DNA from: an uncultured Pelagibacteraceae bacterium
GTDB lineage: Bacteria; Pseudomonadota; Alphaproteobacteria; Pelagibacterales; Pelagibacteraceae
Length of the DNA: 64,000 nucleotides
Direction of reading: 5' to 3'
Assembly: GCA_902539745.1 (NCBI GenBank)
Contig: CACBKA010000002.1
Location: 62,001 to 126,000 of the forward strand
In this document: positions 39,768-54,025 of the stretch, in pieces
How the letters are laid out: the number at the start of each line of letters is the position of its first letter
How positions within the stretch are numbered: the stretch's first letter is position 1
Made by a program: the position numbers and the translations under genes
The notes under the pieces: generated by a model
The model's input: only the letters and a program-made list of their open reading frames with translations
The model's database searches: none
Told to the model about the DNA's origin: nothing

Positions 39768-40640
39768 ATGTCAGGTCAGATTTTAAATGATATAAATTTA
39801 AAACAATATAGCTGGTTTAATCTCGGTGGTAACGCTAAAAATTTTTTTAAACCAAAAAATCGTAAAGATATTATTAATTTTTTAAATAGAAACAAAAAAC
39901 TTAATCAAAATATCCATATACTCGGTGCTGGTTCTAATACACTTTTTAGGGACGGCGGATTTGATGGAACCATAATTAAATTAGGAAGTGAATTTTCAAA
40001 TATTAAAGTTTTAAGCGATGGTAATTTGGAAGTCGGAGCAGCCTGTCTCGATAAAAAAGTTGCTAATTTTGCATTAGAAAATTCTATAAAAGATTTTGAA
40101 TTTTTGTCATGTATACCCGGTAGTATCGGAGGAACTATTGCAATGAATAGTGGGTGTTATGAACATGAAATAGCAAACTCGGTCATATCAGTAGATTTCC
40201 TTACATTGGGTGGCGAATTTAAAACTTTCAAAAGAGACCAAATTAATTTTTATTACAGAGGTAGTGATTTTGGAGAAACTGTTATTATTTTAAGTGTCAA
40301 ATTAAAAGCAAATAGAGGAAATAAAGACGAGATACAAAATAAACAAAATAAATTTGTTGAACAAAAAAAAATTAGCCAACCAAGTAAAATCAAAACTTGT
40401 GGGAGCACATTTAAAAATCCAAATAATAAAAAAGCCTGGGAACTAATTAAACAGTCTGGTTGTGAAAACTTAAGTATAGGTGGGGCAAGATTATCAGAAA
40501 AACATTGCAACTTTTTTATGAATAATGGAGACGCAAGCTCAAAAGATATTGAGATGTTAATTGAAAGAGTAAGAGAAAAGGTATTACTCAAAACCGGAAT
40601 TAAGCTAGATCTTGAAATTAAAATTATAGGGAAGAAATAA
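39768..40640 (+). CDS. murB: UDP-N-acetylenolpyruvoylglucosamine reductase MurB
   Basis: MurB reduces UDP-GlcNAc-enolpyruvate to UDP-MurNAc with FAD and NADPH. The 290-residue type II-like protein has SWFNLGGNAKNFFKP, ILGAGSNTLFRDGGFDGTIIKL (FAD-binding), LSCIPGSIGGTIAMNSGCYEHEI, FYYRGSDFG, CGSTFKNPNNKKAWELIKQSG with the catalytic Ser, and GGARLSEKHCNFFMNNG. It lies 1 bp after murC, and ddl begins after 1 bp more. It completes the cytoplasmic UDP-MurNAc branch except MurA, which is not in the window. Confidence 0.96.
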   Translation: MSGQILNDINLKQYSWFNLGGNAKNFFKPKNRKDIINFLNRNKKLNQNIHILGAGSNTLFRDGGFDGTIIKLGSEFSNIKVLSDGNLEVGAACLDKKVANFALENSIKDFEFLSCIPGSIGGTIAMNSGCYEHEIANSVISVDFLTLGGEFKTFKRDQINFYYRGSDFGETVIILSVKLKANRGNKDEIQNKQNKFVEQKKISQPSKIKTCGSTFKNPNNKKAWELIKQSGCENLSIGGARLSEKHCNFFMNNGDASSKDIEMLIERVREKVLLKTGIKLDLEIKIIGKK

Positions 40641-40641
40641 A

Positions 40642-41574
40642 TTGAAAAAAAAGAAAACAATCTTAGTAATCTTGGGAGGGCACTCAAAAGAGAGGGACAT
40701 CAGTTTAAAAACAGGACAATCATGTATTAATGCACTAAAAAAATTAAATTACAAAACTATTAAGTTTGATCCCAAATTTTCATCTTTGACTGAATTAAAA
40801 AAAAAAGGTGCAGATGTAATATTTAACGCTCTTCATGGAAAAGGAGGTGAAGATGGTGTTATTCAAAGTTTCTTTGAACATATAGGTTTACCATATACAC
40901 ATTCAGGACCGTTGTCTTCAATGTTGGCTATGAACAAGCACTTCTCAAAAAAATTATTTGTTAAAAACAATATTAAAACACCAAGATATTTTTTCTTAGA
41001 CAAAAAAGACTTCTCAAAAGAGATTATCAAAAAAGAAGTTAAAAAAAATAATCTTAAATTTCCAATAGTAGTGAAGCCAAATGATGAGGGTTCAAGTATT
41101 GGAGTAAATATTTGTCGTAATTTTAATTCTCTTTACGTTTCTTTTAATAAATTAAGAAAAAAATATGAAAACTTGATTTTTGAGAATTATATTCCAGGAA
41201 AAGAAATTCAAGTGGCAAATTTAGGTAATCGAGCAATAGGTGCTATAGAATTAAGACCTAAAAGAAAGTTTTATGATTACAAGGCTAAATATAAGAAATC
41301 TTCAAAAACAGAACACATTATGCCTGCAGAAATTTCTAAATTAAAATATGGTGAAGTACTCAGAATTTCTCAAAAAGCCTATAAAATTTTAAAGTGCAGA
41401 GGTATCGCAAGATGTGATTTTAGATTTTATAAAAATAAGTTCTTTCTTCTCGAGGTAAATACACAGCCGGGAATGACTAGTTTATCTTTAGTCCCAGAAA
41501 TAGCAGAGTATAAAAATATTTCATTCTTACAGCTTGTAAATTGGATGGTGAAAGACGCCAGTCTAAATAGATGA
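40642..41574 (+). CDS. ddl: D-alanine:D-alanine ligase (TTG start)
   Basis: Ddl joins two D-Ala to make the MurF substrate. The 310-residue ATP-grasp enzyme has LVILGGHSKERDISLKTGQSC, VIFNALHGKGGEDGVIQSFFEHIGLPYTHSG, FPIVVKPNDEGSSIGVNI, ENYIPGKEIQVANLG, CRGIARCDFRFYKNKFFLLEVNTQPGMTSLSLVPEIA. The frame opens with TTG at 40642, 1 bp after the murB stop, followed by a run of Lys codons and the conserved ILVILGG. There is no ATG before the conserved domain, so TTG is the likely start. It overlaps ftsQ by 4 bp. Confidence 0.95.
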   Translation: MKKKKTILVILGGHSKERDISLKTGQSCINALKKLNYKTIKFDPKFSSLTELKKKGADVIFNALHGKGGEDGVIQSFFEHIGLPYTHSGPLSSMLAMNKHFSKKLFVKNNIKTPRYFFLDKKDFSKEIIKKEVKKNNLKFPIVVKPNDEGSSIGVNICRNFNSLYVSFNKLRKKYENLIFENYIPGKEIQVANLGNRAIGAIELRPKRKFYDYKAKYKKSSKTEHIMPAEISKLKYGEVLRISQKAYKILKCRGIARCDFRFYKNKFFLLEVNTQPGMTSLSLVPEIAEYKNISFLQLVNWMVKDASLNR

Positions 41575-42242
41575 AAAAAAAATTATTTTGGTGGTTATTT
41601 CTATTCGTCTTATTAACAACATTTTATTTCGATTTGAGTAAAACAAATTTATCAGAGTTTTTTATTGTTAAGAATTTTGAAATAAAAAACACCGAAAATA
41701 CCGATATTGGTTTAGTAAATTCCAAATTAGAAAAATTTAAAAATAATAATATTTTTTTAATTAATAATGATGAAATAGCTTCTTCTATTACAGATTTAGA
41801 TTTTGTAAAGAATGTAGGTGTTAAAAAAATTTACCCAGATAAAATTAAAATCAATATCAACGAACATAAAATTGTTGCTGTAATCTCAAACAATCAAAAT
41901 AAATATATGCTAAGTAAAGAAGGACACATAATTGAAAATTATAATGATAAATTTAATTCTTTACCAATTATCTATGGAAAAAATACTGAAAATTATTTTC
42001 CTTATTTCTACAAATTACTTAATGACATAAATTTTGATTTAAACAAAATAGAATATCTTAAATATTTTGAAAGTAATAGATGGGATATATTTTTAAAAGA
42101 TGGGAAATTAATAAAGTTATCTAGCGATAAATCTGAAGCAAAAGAGTCATTAGCTAATTTTATAGCTATTTATAGTGATAAAAAATTCAAACAATATAAA
42201 ATATTTGATTTTAGATTGAAGAATCAATTAATACTAAGGTAA
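41571..42242 (+). CDS. ftsQ: Division protein FtsQ
   Basis: This 223-residue bitopic protein has a short cytoplasmic tail, one membrane segment (about 4-20, LFWWLFLFVLLTTFYF) and a POTRA-like domain (FFIVKNFEIKNTENTD...NNIFLINNDEIASSITDLDFVKNVGVKKIYPDKIKININEHKIVAVI). The IYPDKIKINI(N)EH pattern is the FtsQ/DivIB hallmark. It scaffolds the FtsQLB complex at the septum. The start overlaps ddl by 4 bp, and ftsA follows after 8 bp. It is shorter than E. coli FtsQ and sequence conservation is modest. Confidence 0.9.
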   Translation: MKKKLFWWLFLFVLLTTFYFDLSKTNLSEFFIVKNFEIKNTENTDIGLVNSKLEKFKNNNIFLINNDEIASSITDLDFVKNVGVKKIYPDKIKININEHKIVAVISNNQNKYMLSKEGHIIENYNDKFNSLPIIYGKNTENYFPYFYKLLNDINFDLNKIEYLKYFESNRWDIFLKDGKLIKLSSDKSEAKESLANFIAIYSDKKFKQYKIFDFRLKNQLILR

Positions 42243-42250
42243 CAGATATT

Positions 42251-43423
42251 ATGGAAGAAAAATTAATAATTGAGCTGGATGACAATAAAATTAAATATGG
42301 TGTCTTTGGCATAAATGAAAATAATCAATACCAACTATTGTCAAAAAAAATTTCGGAAAATGCGGGAATTAAAAAAGGTAAAGTCTTAGATTTTGAATAC
42401 TCCACAAAAGTAATAAGCAAAGATCTTGATGAAATTGAAAAAGAAGTAAATAAAGTTTTTAAAAGTATATCCGTTGTTCTTAATCAAAAAGATGTTTTTT
42501 GCACTAACCTGTGTGGTTTTAAAAAACTTAATGGCTCTAAAGTAGAAAAAAGAGATTTAGACTATATTTTAAATGAAGCAAAAAATTCAATTTCAAGTAA
42601 CCAAAAAAATAATTCAATACTACATATCCTTAATTCAAATTTTATCTTAGATAAAACTAAACAGGATAAAGTACCATTAAATATATTTGGAGACCATCTA
42701 AGTCTTCATATGACTTTTGTTTCAATTCCAGATAATAATATAAAAAATATTAAAGAAATATTTAATAAAAGCGATTTAAAAATTGATAGGATAATAAGCA
42801 AGCCTTTAGCAGAAAATATCAATCAGTTAAATGTAAATAAAAATCAAAAAAATTTTGTCTCAATTAATTTTGGAAATGAGCTAACAACTATTTCAATATG
42901 TCAGAATTCAACTTTAGTTTTTTTTAAAACTTTCCCATTTGGTACTAATTTAATTTTTAGTGATATAAAACAGCTTTGTTCAATTACAAAAGATGAAATA
43001 GAGGATATCATTGAAAATTTAAGTGATAACAAAACAGGTTTTATAGATAGAAAATTTTTTAAAAATTCAGACTTTAAAAAGCTTAGTATAAATCATTTAA
43101 AAGATATTATTAATGCAAGAGTAAAAGAAATACTAGATTATACTTTCAACAATAACAAAGGTTTGAATTATTATTATAATAGAATTGGAAGAATAAATTT
43201 GTTTTTTGAAGATAAAAATATTCATAAAAATTTAAAAGATCTTTTTAAAGAAAACCTTGTTTTACAGGATGAAAAAATTCAAGTGGAGTCACTTTCTAAT
43301 AACGACGCTAGCACATTATTTGGTGCAGCTGAGCTTTTGTTTAAAGGCTGGCCAAGTGAGGCATTACCCTTCTCAAATAGAAAAAAGTCAATAATATCAA
43401 GTTTTTTTGAACGTTTCTTTTAA
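42251..43423 (+). CDS. ftsA: FtsA, divergent actin-like division protein
   Basis: FtsA tethers FtsZ to the membrane. The 390-residue product lies between ftsQ and lpxC where ftsA is expected. It has an SHS2/1C-like region (about 80-165) and actin-like strands VSINFGNELTTISI (phosphate-2 position, about 205-218) and DASTLFGAAELLF near the end. Its tail KKSIISSFFERFF is an amphipathic membrane-targeting helix. The phosphate-1 loop, normally D-x-G-(T/S), reads ELDDNKIKYGVFGI, so the Gly-Thr is missing, and phosphate 2 lacks its usual Asp-x-Gly-Gly-x-Thr. The ATP site may be weak. The identity rests on position, length, C-terminal helix and overall pattern. Confidence 0.85.
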   Translation: MEEKLIIELDDNKIKYGVFGINENNQYQLLSKKISENAGIKKGKVLDFEYSTKVISKDLDEIEKEVNKVFKSISVVLNQKDVFCTNLCGFKKLNGSKVEKRDLDYILNEAKNSISSNQKNNSILHILNSNFILDKTKQDKVPLNIFGDHLSLHMTFVSIPDNNIKNIKEIFNKSDLKIDRIISKPLAENINQLNVNKNQKNFVSINFGNELTTISICQNSTLVFFKTFPFGTNLIFSDIKQLCSITKDEIEDIIENLSDNKTGFIDRKFFKNSDFKKLSINHLKDIINARVKEILDYTFNNNKGLNYYYNRIGRINLFFEDKNIHKNLKDLFKENLVLQDEKIQVESLSNNDASTLFGAAELLFKGWPSEALPFSNRKKSIISSFFERFF

Positions 43424-43477
43424 GCATTCATTGTAGTCTTTTGTAACATTAGTTGTTTTCAACACCTTTTTTAATTT

Positions 43478-44425
43478 ATGTATAAGTTAAACATGTGGGG
43501 AAAAAACCAATTAACGCTTAAAAACCAAACAAATTTTTCTGGAATAGGCTTACATTCAGGTATCAAGGTCGAGGTAACTCTTGAACCAGCTAATTCAAAT
43601 TCAGGGATAGTATTCAGAAGAACAGATTTAGAAAAAGATAATGAAATTGTTGCAAACTTTAAAAACGTTTCATCAGCTATACTTTGCACTAAAATTCAAA
43701 ATAGTTCAGGCGCAAGTGTATCAACAATAGAGCACCTAATGGCAGCGTTTTATATTTGTGGCATAGACAATATTATAGTCAATTTAAATGGTCCAGAAGT
43801 TCCAATAATGGATGGTTCAGCCAAGGACTTTGTTAAAATTATTAAAGACTGTGGATTAAAAGTATTAGAGGGTAAAAGAAAATTTGTAAGAATAAAAAAT
43901 AAAATAGAGCTAAAAACTGAGGATGGAAAATTAATTTATATCAAACCTTCAAATCAAACATTGGATGTTAAATTTACTCTTAATTATGAAAAAAATCCTT
44001 TAATAAAAACTCAGACAAATAAAATCGATTTTACAAATAAAAACCTAAATGAAATTATAGATGCAAGGACATTTTGTTTATATGAGGATATTGAAATTAT
44101 TAAATCTATGGGTTTAGCAAAAGGCGGAAGTCTTGATAATGCTATAGTTGTTCAGGGTGATAAAGTTTTGAACAAAAGTGGCTTAAGATCAAAAAAAGAA
44201 TTTGTTAATCATAAGATACTTGATTTAGTTGGCGATTTTATGCTTTCTGGTGCGAGAGTCATTGGATCAATCGAATGTGTTCACGGTGGTCATGCTTTAA
44301 CAATCGAATTTTTGAAAAAGATCTTCTCAAGTAAAAATAATTATGATGTGGTAGAAAGCCAATCATTAGTGACAAATGTGAGAAAAATCATTCCTTTAAA
44401 TAAAAGATTTGCTGTAAACGCTTAA
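43478..44425 (+). CDS. lpxC: UDP-3-O-acyl-GlcNAc deacetylase LpxC
   Basis: LpxC catalyses the committed step of lipid A synthesis. The 315-residue zinc enzyme has FSGIGLHSGIKVEVTLEPA, STIEHLMAAFYICGIDNI (first zinc His), NGPEVPIMDGSAKDFV, ARTFCLYEDIE, GLAKGGSLDNAIV, FVNHKILDLVGDFML (second zinc His and Asp) and VHGGHALTIEFLKKI. The start may be ATG 43478 or ATG 43493 (MWGKNQLTLK), which aligns better with the family start. It follows ftsA as in most alphaproteobacteria, except that ftsZ is absent between them. Confidence 0.97.
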   Translation: MYKLNMWGKNQLTLKNQTNFSGIGLHSGIKVEVTLEPANSNSGIVFRRTDLEKDNEIVANFKNVSSAILCTKIQNSSGASVSTIEHLMAAFYICGIDNIIVNLNGPEVPIMDGSAKDFVKIIKDCGLKVLEGKRKFVRIKNKIELKTEDGKLIYIKPSNQTLDVKFTLNYEKNPLIKTQTNKIDFTNKNLNEIIDARTFCLYEDIEIIKSMGLAKGGSLDNAIVVQGDKVLNKSGLRSKKEFVNHKILDLVGDFMLSGARVIGSIECVHGGHALTIEFLKKIFSSKNNYDVVESQSLVTNVRKIIPLNKRFAVNA

Positions 44426-44473
44426 TCTTTAGACCATTTTACGCGAAGAGTTTTTTTTGTTATTAATAATATA

Positions 44474-49019
<4,546 letters not shown>

Positions 49020-49023
49020 TTTA

Positions 49024-51048
49024 TTATTTAGTTAATTTCTTTTTCAATCTTGCCCAACCTGGACTTCTATATTCTTCATTATCATCAATTAGATTATCTT
49101 GATTAAAATCAAAATCATCTGATACCTCATTTACATGTTCTTCATTTTTTTGAACTCCTTCTTCTGGTAGCTCGTTTATAAATCTTGAGGGTAAACTATC
49201 CATATATTCACCGTGCCATGTTCTTTTCATTGCAAAAGATATATATGCTTTTTTTTGTGCCCTAGTAATACCGACGTAAGCTAATCTTCTTTCTTCTTCT
49301 AAAGCAAAGTCACCTTTCTCTTCCAAAGATTTCTGATGGGGAAACAAGCCCTCTTCCCATCCCGGTAAAAAAACTGTCATAAACTCTAGTCCCTTAGCTG
49401 CATGCATTGTCATAATATTTACTTTTTCATCTTCCCATTCTTGATCAATAGATGTTGCTAAAGCAACGTGCTCTAAAAATCCCTGCAAATTATCATAATC
49501 ATGCATTGCTCTTAAAAGTTCTTTTAAATTTTCTATTCTACTTTCATTTTCAATGTCTTTTTTATTTTTAAGCATTGATGAGTATCCAGATTCATCAAGT
49601 ATAATTTTAAGTAAATCAAAATGTTTTTTGTTTTTATGATCAGATCTCCACTTTGAAATTAATTCTAATAACTGCTTCAAAGAAGCTCTCACCTTTGGTT
49701 TAAAGCTATTAAGTTGTAAAAGTTTTCGAGCAGAATCCTCAAGGCATGTTTTATTTTTAGAGGAATGTTCATGTAACTGTTTAACAGTAGCTTCACCCAA
49801 ACCTCTTCGAGGTATATTTAAAATTCTTTCAAAAGCCAAATCATCATACTTTTGATTAACAATTCTTAAGTAGCAAATAGCATCTTTTACCTCAGCCCTC
49901 TCATAAAATTTTATTCCACCAATAATTCTGTAATTAATCCCAATTTTTAGAAATCTCTCTTCAAATTCCCTTGTCTGATATATTGCCCTTACCAGGATAG
50001 CTACATTATTTAAAGACTCCTTTTTTTTAATATCCTCTTCTAAAATTTCACCAATACCTACCGCTTCATCTTTACCATTTTTATAACAATTTAGTTTTAC
50101 ATTTTCACCCTTTTCTCCTTCAGACCAAAGCTTTTTTCCTAATCGATCTTTATTATGAGAAATTAAAAATGAAGCTGCATCCAAAATATTTTTTGTTGAT
50201 CTATAATTTTGTTCAAGTCTAAATATTTTACATTCTGGATACACTTTATCAAAATTTAAAAAATTTTTAATTTCTGCACCTCTCCAACTATAAATAGATT
50301 GATCATCATCACCGACACAACAAATATTTTTGTTTTTGTTTACAATCAGATTAAGCCATTTATTTTGAATAAAATTTGTATCTTGATATTCGTCAACCAA
50401 AATATATTTAAAGTTATTTGAGTATATATTTCTTATATCTTGGTTTTTTTCAAAAAGTTTTACGCAATACAGTATCAAATCACCAAAATCACAGGCATTT
50501 AAATCTCTTATTTTGTTTTGATAAATTTTATAGACTTTGAGAATTTGACCCTCAAATAAATTTTTTTTATCTTGCTTGACCTCATTTGGTAAAAAGCCTT
50601 TATTTTTCCACTGATCTATCAAAGCCATAATAAACTGAGGCGATATTTTTTTTGCATCTATATTTTCAGATTTACAAATATTTTTAATTAACTTTTTTTG
50701 ATCATCTGTGTCTAAAATAGTAAAATTACTTTTTAATCCTATGGCCTCAGCATGTCTTCTTAGAAATTTAACACTTATAGAGTGAAATGTGCCTAACCAT
50801 GCAAGAGAGTCCATTTTTCCTGAAATTTTTATTACCCTATGCCGCATTTCTTTTGCAGCTTTGTTAGTAAAAGTCACGCAAAGAATTTGGTTTGGAAAAG
50901 CTTTTTTTTGTTCAAGTATATAAGCTAATCTGGAGGTCAATACTCTCGTCTTTCCAGATCCAGCACCAGCGACAACTAAGCTTGGTCCCTCAGTATTTAA
51001 TACTGCAGATTTCTGTTCGTTATTTAATTTTTGCAAAAAATCTCTCAT
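49024..51048 (-). CDS. UvrD/PcrA-family superfamily 1 DNA helicase
   Basis: This 674-residue SF1A 3'-5' helicase has the Q motif LNNEQKSAVLNTEGPSLVVAGAGSGKTRVLTSRLAYIL (Walker A about 29-36), the Ia TFTNKAAKEMRHRV, DEYQDTNFIQN (motif II), VGDDDQSIYSWRGA (motif III), LEQNYRSTKNIL (IV), VNIMTMHAAKGLEFMTVFLPGWEEGLFPHQ (V) and EEERRLAYVGITRAQKKAYISF (VI). It unwinds DNA in excision and mismatch repair and may clear RecA filaments. Only 46 bp separate it from the divergent AsmA-like gene. UvrD versus PcrA naming is arbitrary here. Confidence 0.96.
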   Translation of the reverse strand: MRDFLQKLNNEQKSAVLNTEGPSLVVAGAGSGKTRVLTSRLAYILEQKKAFPNQILCVTFTNKAAKEMRHRVIKISGKMDSLAWLGTFHSISVKFLRRHAEAIGLKSNFTILDTDDQKKLIKNICKSENIDAKKISPQFIMALIDQWKNKGFLPNEVKQDKKNLFEGQILKVYKIYQNKIRDLNACDFGDLILYCVKLFEKNQDIRNIYSNNFKYILVDEYQDTNFIQNKWLNLIVNKNKNICCVGDDDQSIYSWRGAEIKNFLNFDKVYPECKIFRLEQNYRSTKNILDAASFLISHNKDRLGKKLWSEGEKGENVKLNCYKNGKDEAVGIGEILEEDIKKKESLNNVAILVRAIYQTREFEERFLKIGINYRIIGGIKFYERAEVKDAICYLRIVNQKYDDLAFERILNIPRRGLGEATVKQLHEHSSKNKTCLEDSARKLLQLNSFKPKVRASLKQLLELISKWRSDHKNKKHFDLLKIILDESGYSSMLKNKKDIENESRIENLKELLRAMHDYDNLQGFLEHVALATSIDQEWEDEKVNIMTMHAAKGLEFMTVFLPGWEEGLFPHQKSLEEKGDFALEEERRLAYVGITRAQKKAYISFAMKRTWHGEYMDSLPSRFINELPEEGVQKNEEHVNEVSDDFDFNQDNLIDDNEEYRSPGWARLKKKLTK

Positions 51049-51094
51049 TGTAAAATCTTTATTTTAAGTTCTATACTGCTTATAAAACAACGTT

Positions 51095-52558
51095 ATGAAA
51101 AATTCAGCAATTAAAATTGTCAGTTCTATTTTAAATAGCAAGGATTTTAAAAATATAAAGAAATACATTAACAAAAAAACAATTTTATTTGGAATTTTCA
51201 TATTCTTTTTTTTTATTCTTGGATATTTTTTAGTAAAACCTTATTTTTATGATTATAATTCAAATGTAAAATTAATAGAAAATAAAATTTTTAAACAATT
51301 TAAAGTTAATACAAAAATCAGTGGTGACATTAATTATAAAATATTACCATCACCAAGAATAACTATCAAAAAAGTAAATCTTAGATTAGAAAAAAAGAAT
51401 GAAGCAATTAGTCTTGAAGAAATAAGCCTCCTTTTACCAATTTTTCACAACAATAAATTTAAAAATTTAGATTTTGAAGAATTTTTAATCTCAAATATGT
51501 CAATACAAGTATATCCAAATGATTTTGCAGATTATTTTAAATTTTTTACCAAAATTAATAAAAATAAAATAACCTTAAAAAATTGTAAATTATTTTTTTT
51601 AGACGAACAAAAAAATAAAGTTTTATTTGAAAATTTTAATTTAAAAGAAAAATTTGCTAATAAAGTTCACTCTATTAATATCGACAGTATATTCTCAAAA
51701 AATAAACTTAAAATAAAATTTGCAAATTCAATCGGTGGAGAAAAAAAATTGGATTTGAAGCTCCCTCAAATTAATACTACAGTAAATATTTTATTCGATC
51801 CATCAAGTACCTTAAAAGATATTAAGGGAAAATCAAAAATAAAATTATTTGATAGTATTTTAGTTTTAAATTTTACTGGAGCAAAAGAATTTAAAATTTT
51901 TGAATCTTTTTTAAGAAATAAACATTTTAATTCAAAAATTGAAGGAGATATATCATTTATCAAAAATTTTTTCTTTAACTTAAATTTTGATGTAAATCAA
52001 ATCAGTTTAAGAAAATTACTTTTTCGTTTTTTACCTGAAAATGAAACACCTTTAGTTTTAAACTCAGGTATAAGTAAAAAAATAAATGGTATAATTAACA
52101 TTTCAATGAAACATTCCCAATCTTTTATTGGAAGGATCAATGATTTAAATATGGTATTAGTTTTTGAAAATGGAGATTTAAGAATTAAAAACGGTTCAGC
52201 GAAACTACCTCATGATAGCACTATTGAATTTGACTTATTATTTGCAGATAATTCGAATAGTCCGTTTTTAGATTTTTCATTAAACTTTTATTCACAAAAT
52301 ACAAAAAAATTTTTAAGGAAGTTCAATATTTATAGGTCTGTTGATAAAGAGACATCTTTATCAACAAAAGGAAAAATAAATTTGAGAAGTAATAAGATCA
52401 AATTTTTTAGTATAGTTTCTGACAAAAGTGAAAAGTTTGACAGGCAAGATGTGCTTAATATAGAGAAAAATTTTAATCAGAATGTTTTAAACACGGGTAT
52501 ACTTGGCGTCACTGATTTCTTTAAATTAAAAAAATTCGCAAATGAATTGTTAAACTGA
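51095..52558 (+). CDS. AsmA-like inner-membrane-anchored protein
   Basis: This 487-residue protein has one membrane segment (about 28-50, ILFGIFIFFFFILGYFLVKPYF) followed by the start of an AsmA domain: VKLIENKIFKQFKVNTKISGDINYKILPSPRITIKKVNLRLEKKNEAISLEEISLLLPI. The rest is predicted beta-rich and ends with a DLDFSLNFYSQNTKKFLR-like AsmA tail. AsmA-like proteins (with TamB/YhdP) form hydrophobic bridges implicated in phospholipid traffic to the outer membrane. It is shorter than E. coli AsmA (617) and low in sequence conservation. It is divergent from the helicase gene and convergent with fumC. Confidence 0.75.
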   Translation: MKNSAIKIVSSILNSKDFKNIKKYINKKTILFGIFIFFFFILGYFLVKPYFYDYNSNVKLIENKIFKQFKVNTKISGDINYKILPSPRITIKKVNLRLEKKNEAISLEEISLLLPIFHNNKFKNLDFEEFLISNMSIQVYPNDFADYFKFFTKINKNKITLKNCKLFFLDEQKNKVLFENFNLKEKFANKVHSINIDSIFSKNKLKIKFANSIGGEKKLDLKLPQINTTVNILFDPSSTLKDIKGKSKIKLFDSILVLNFTGAKEFKIFESFLRNKHFNSKIEGDISFIKNFFFNLNFDVNQISLRKLLFRFLPENETPLVLNSGISKKINGIINISMKHSQSFIGRINDLNMVLVFENGDLRIKNGSAKLPHDSTIEFDLLFADNSNSPFLDFSLNFYSQNTKKFLRKFNIYRSVDKETSLSTKGKINLRSNKIKFFSIVSDKSEKFDRQDVLNIEKNFNQNVLNTGILGVTDFFKLKKFANELLN

Positions 52559-52560
52559 TA

Positions 52561-52578
52561 CCTCTTATATTTAAGAGG
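52561..52578. terminator. Short stem-loop between convergent asmA-like gene and fumC
   Basis: CCTCTTA (52561-52567), a TATT loop and TAAGAGG (52572-52578) form a perfect 7-bp hairpin beginning 2 bp after the asmA-like stop and overlapping the fumC stop. It is placed as a shared terminator for both convergent genes. There is no T-tract on either side (GTTTAACC on plus), so intrinsic termination may be weak. It may instead stabilise the 3' ends. Confidence 0.45.
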
Positions 52579-53959
52579 GTTTAACCATTTTTTTGGGATT
52601 TACAATTTTTATAAATTCTTTTTCATTTATTAAACCAGTCTTTAAAGCTTCCTCTTTTAAAGTAGTTCCATTCTTGTGAGCTCTTTTAGCGACTTTAGCT
52701 GCATTGTCATAACCAATTTTTGGAGATAAAGCTGTAACCAGCATTAAAGAGTTGTCCAGGAGAGACTTAATTCTTTTTTTATTAGCTTTAAGACCTCTTA
52801 TGCAATACTTAGCAAAACCATTTGATGAGTCCGCCATAATGTTAATTGATTGTAAAATATTATGAATGATAAGTGGTTTAAAAACATTCAATTCAAAATG
52901 TCCGTGCGAACCTGCCATTGTAATACCATTATGATTTCCTATAACTTTTACACAAACCATCGTTACAGCTTCACACTGGGTTGGATTTACCTTACCTGGC
53001 ATTATAGAAGATCCGGGTTCGTTCTCGGGCAATATCAATTCACCATACCCTGCTCTGGGTCCAGATCCTAAAAATCTTATATCATTTGCTATTTTCATTA
53101 AACAAACTGCTGTGGTATTCATAGTTCCAGAAAAATTTACTATTGCATCATGCGCGGCTAATGCAGCAAATTTATTTTTTGCAGGTTTAAATGGCATTTT
53201 GGTTATTTGTTTTATCTCTTTGACTACTTTTTTGTCGAAATTTCTTCTTGTATTTAAACCAGTTCCAACAGCTGTACCTCCTTGAGCTAAATAATAAATT
53301 TCATTCAATGCTTTTTCAATTCTCTCAATACATTTTTTAAGCTGAGAATGGTAACCAGAAAATTCCTGACCCAAAGTCAATGGAGTTGCATCTTGCAGAT
53401 GAGTTCTGCCCAACTTAACTATTTTATTGAATTCATTTACTTTTTTACCTAACTCCTTTTCAAGTAATTTAAGTGACGGTAACAGCTTTTTTTTTGATTT
53501 AATCGCAATAGCAATATGCATCGCTGTAGGAAAGACATCATTTGTAGACTGTGATTTATTGACATGATCATTTGGATGAACTGGTTTTTTTGTCCCCATT
53601 TTACCACCCATTAATTGTATTGCTCTATTTGATATTACTTCGTTAACATTCATGTTAGTTTGGGTGCCAGAACCTGTTTGCCAAACTTTTAATGGAAAAT
53701 GATCATCAAGCTTGCCTTTAATAACTTCGTCAGCTGCTTTGATAATGTATTTACTAATTTTTTTATTTAGATCTTTATTCTTGGTATTAACTATAGCGGC
53801 AGCTTTTTTTATCACTCCTATTGATTGAATCAAAATTGGTCTTACTAGAAAGTCACCAATATCAAAGTATTTATTTGATCTTTGAGTAGATGCACCCCAA
53901 TACTTATCACCAGGAACTTTAATTTTCCCTAAAGAATCGAATTCAGTTCTATATTTCAT
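52571..53959 (-). CDS. fumC: Class II fumarase FumC
   Basis: FumC hydrates fumarate to L-malate in the TCA cycle. The 462-residue protein has [99 protein letters not shown] and the family signature [16 protein letters not shown] (about 318-333, with the catalytic Ser loop). Aspartase is similar; the [10 protein letters not shown] and length favour fumarase. Convergent with the AsmA-like gene and divergent from the MazG-like gene (66 bp between starts). Confidence 0.96.
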   Translation of the reverse strand: MKYRTEFDSLGKIKVPGDKYWGASTQRSNKYFDIGDFLVRPILIQSIGVIKKAAAIVNTKNKDLNKKISKYIIKAADEVIKGKLDDHFPLKVWQTGSGTQTNMNVNEVISNRAIQLMGGKMGTKKPVHPNDHVNKSQSTNDVFPTAMHIAIAIKSKKKLLPSLKLLEKELGKKVNEFNKIVKLGRTHLQDATPLTLGQEFSGYHSQLKKCIERIEKALNEIYYLAQGGTAVGTGLNTRRNFDKKVVKEIKQITKMPFKPAKNKFAALAAHDAIVNFSGTMNTTAVCLMKIANDIRFLGSGPRAGYGELILPENEPGSSIMPGKVNPTQCEAVTMVCVKVIGNHNGITMAGSHGHFELNVFKPLIIHNILQSINIMADSSNGFAKYCIRGLKANKKRIKSLLDNSLMLVTALSPKIGYDNAAKVAKRAHKNGTTLKEEALKTGLINEKEFIKIVNPKKMVKPS

Positions 53960-54025
53960 TCATGTACCAAATTATATTAAACCTTAACAATTGTAAATAA
54001 TTTAACAAATAACTATGGAGATTTT

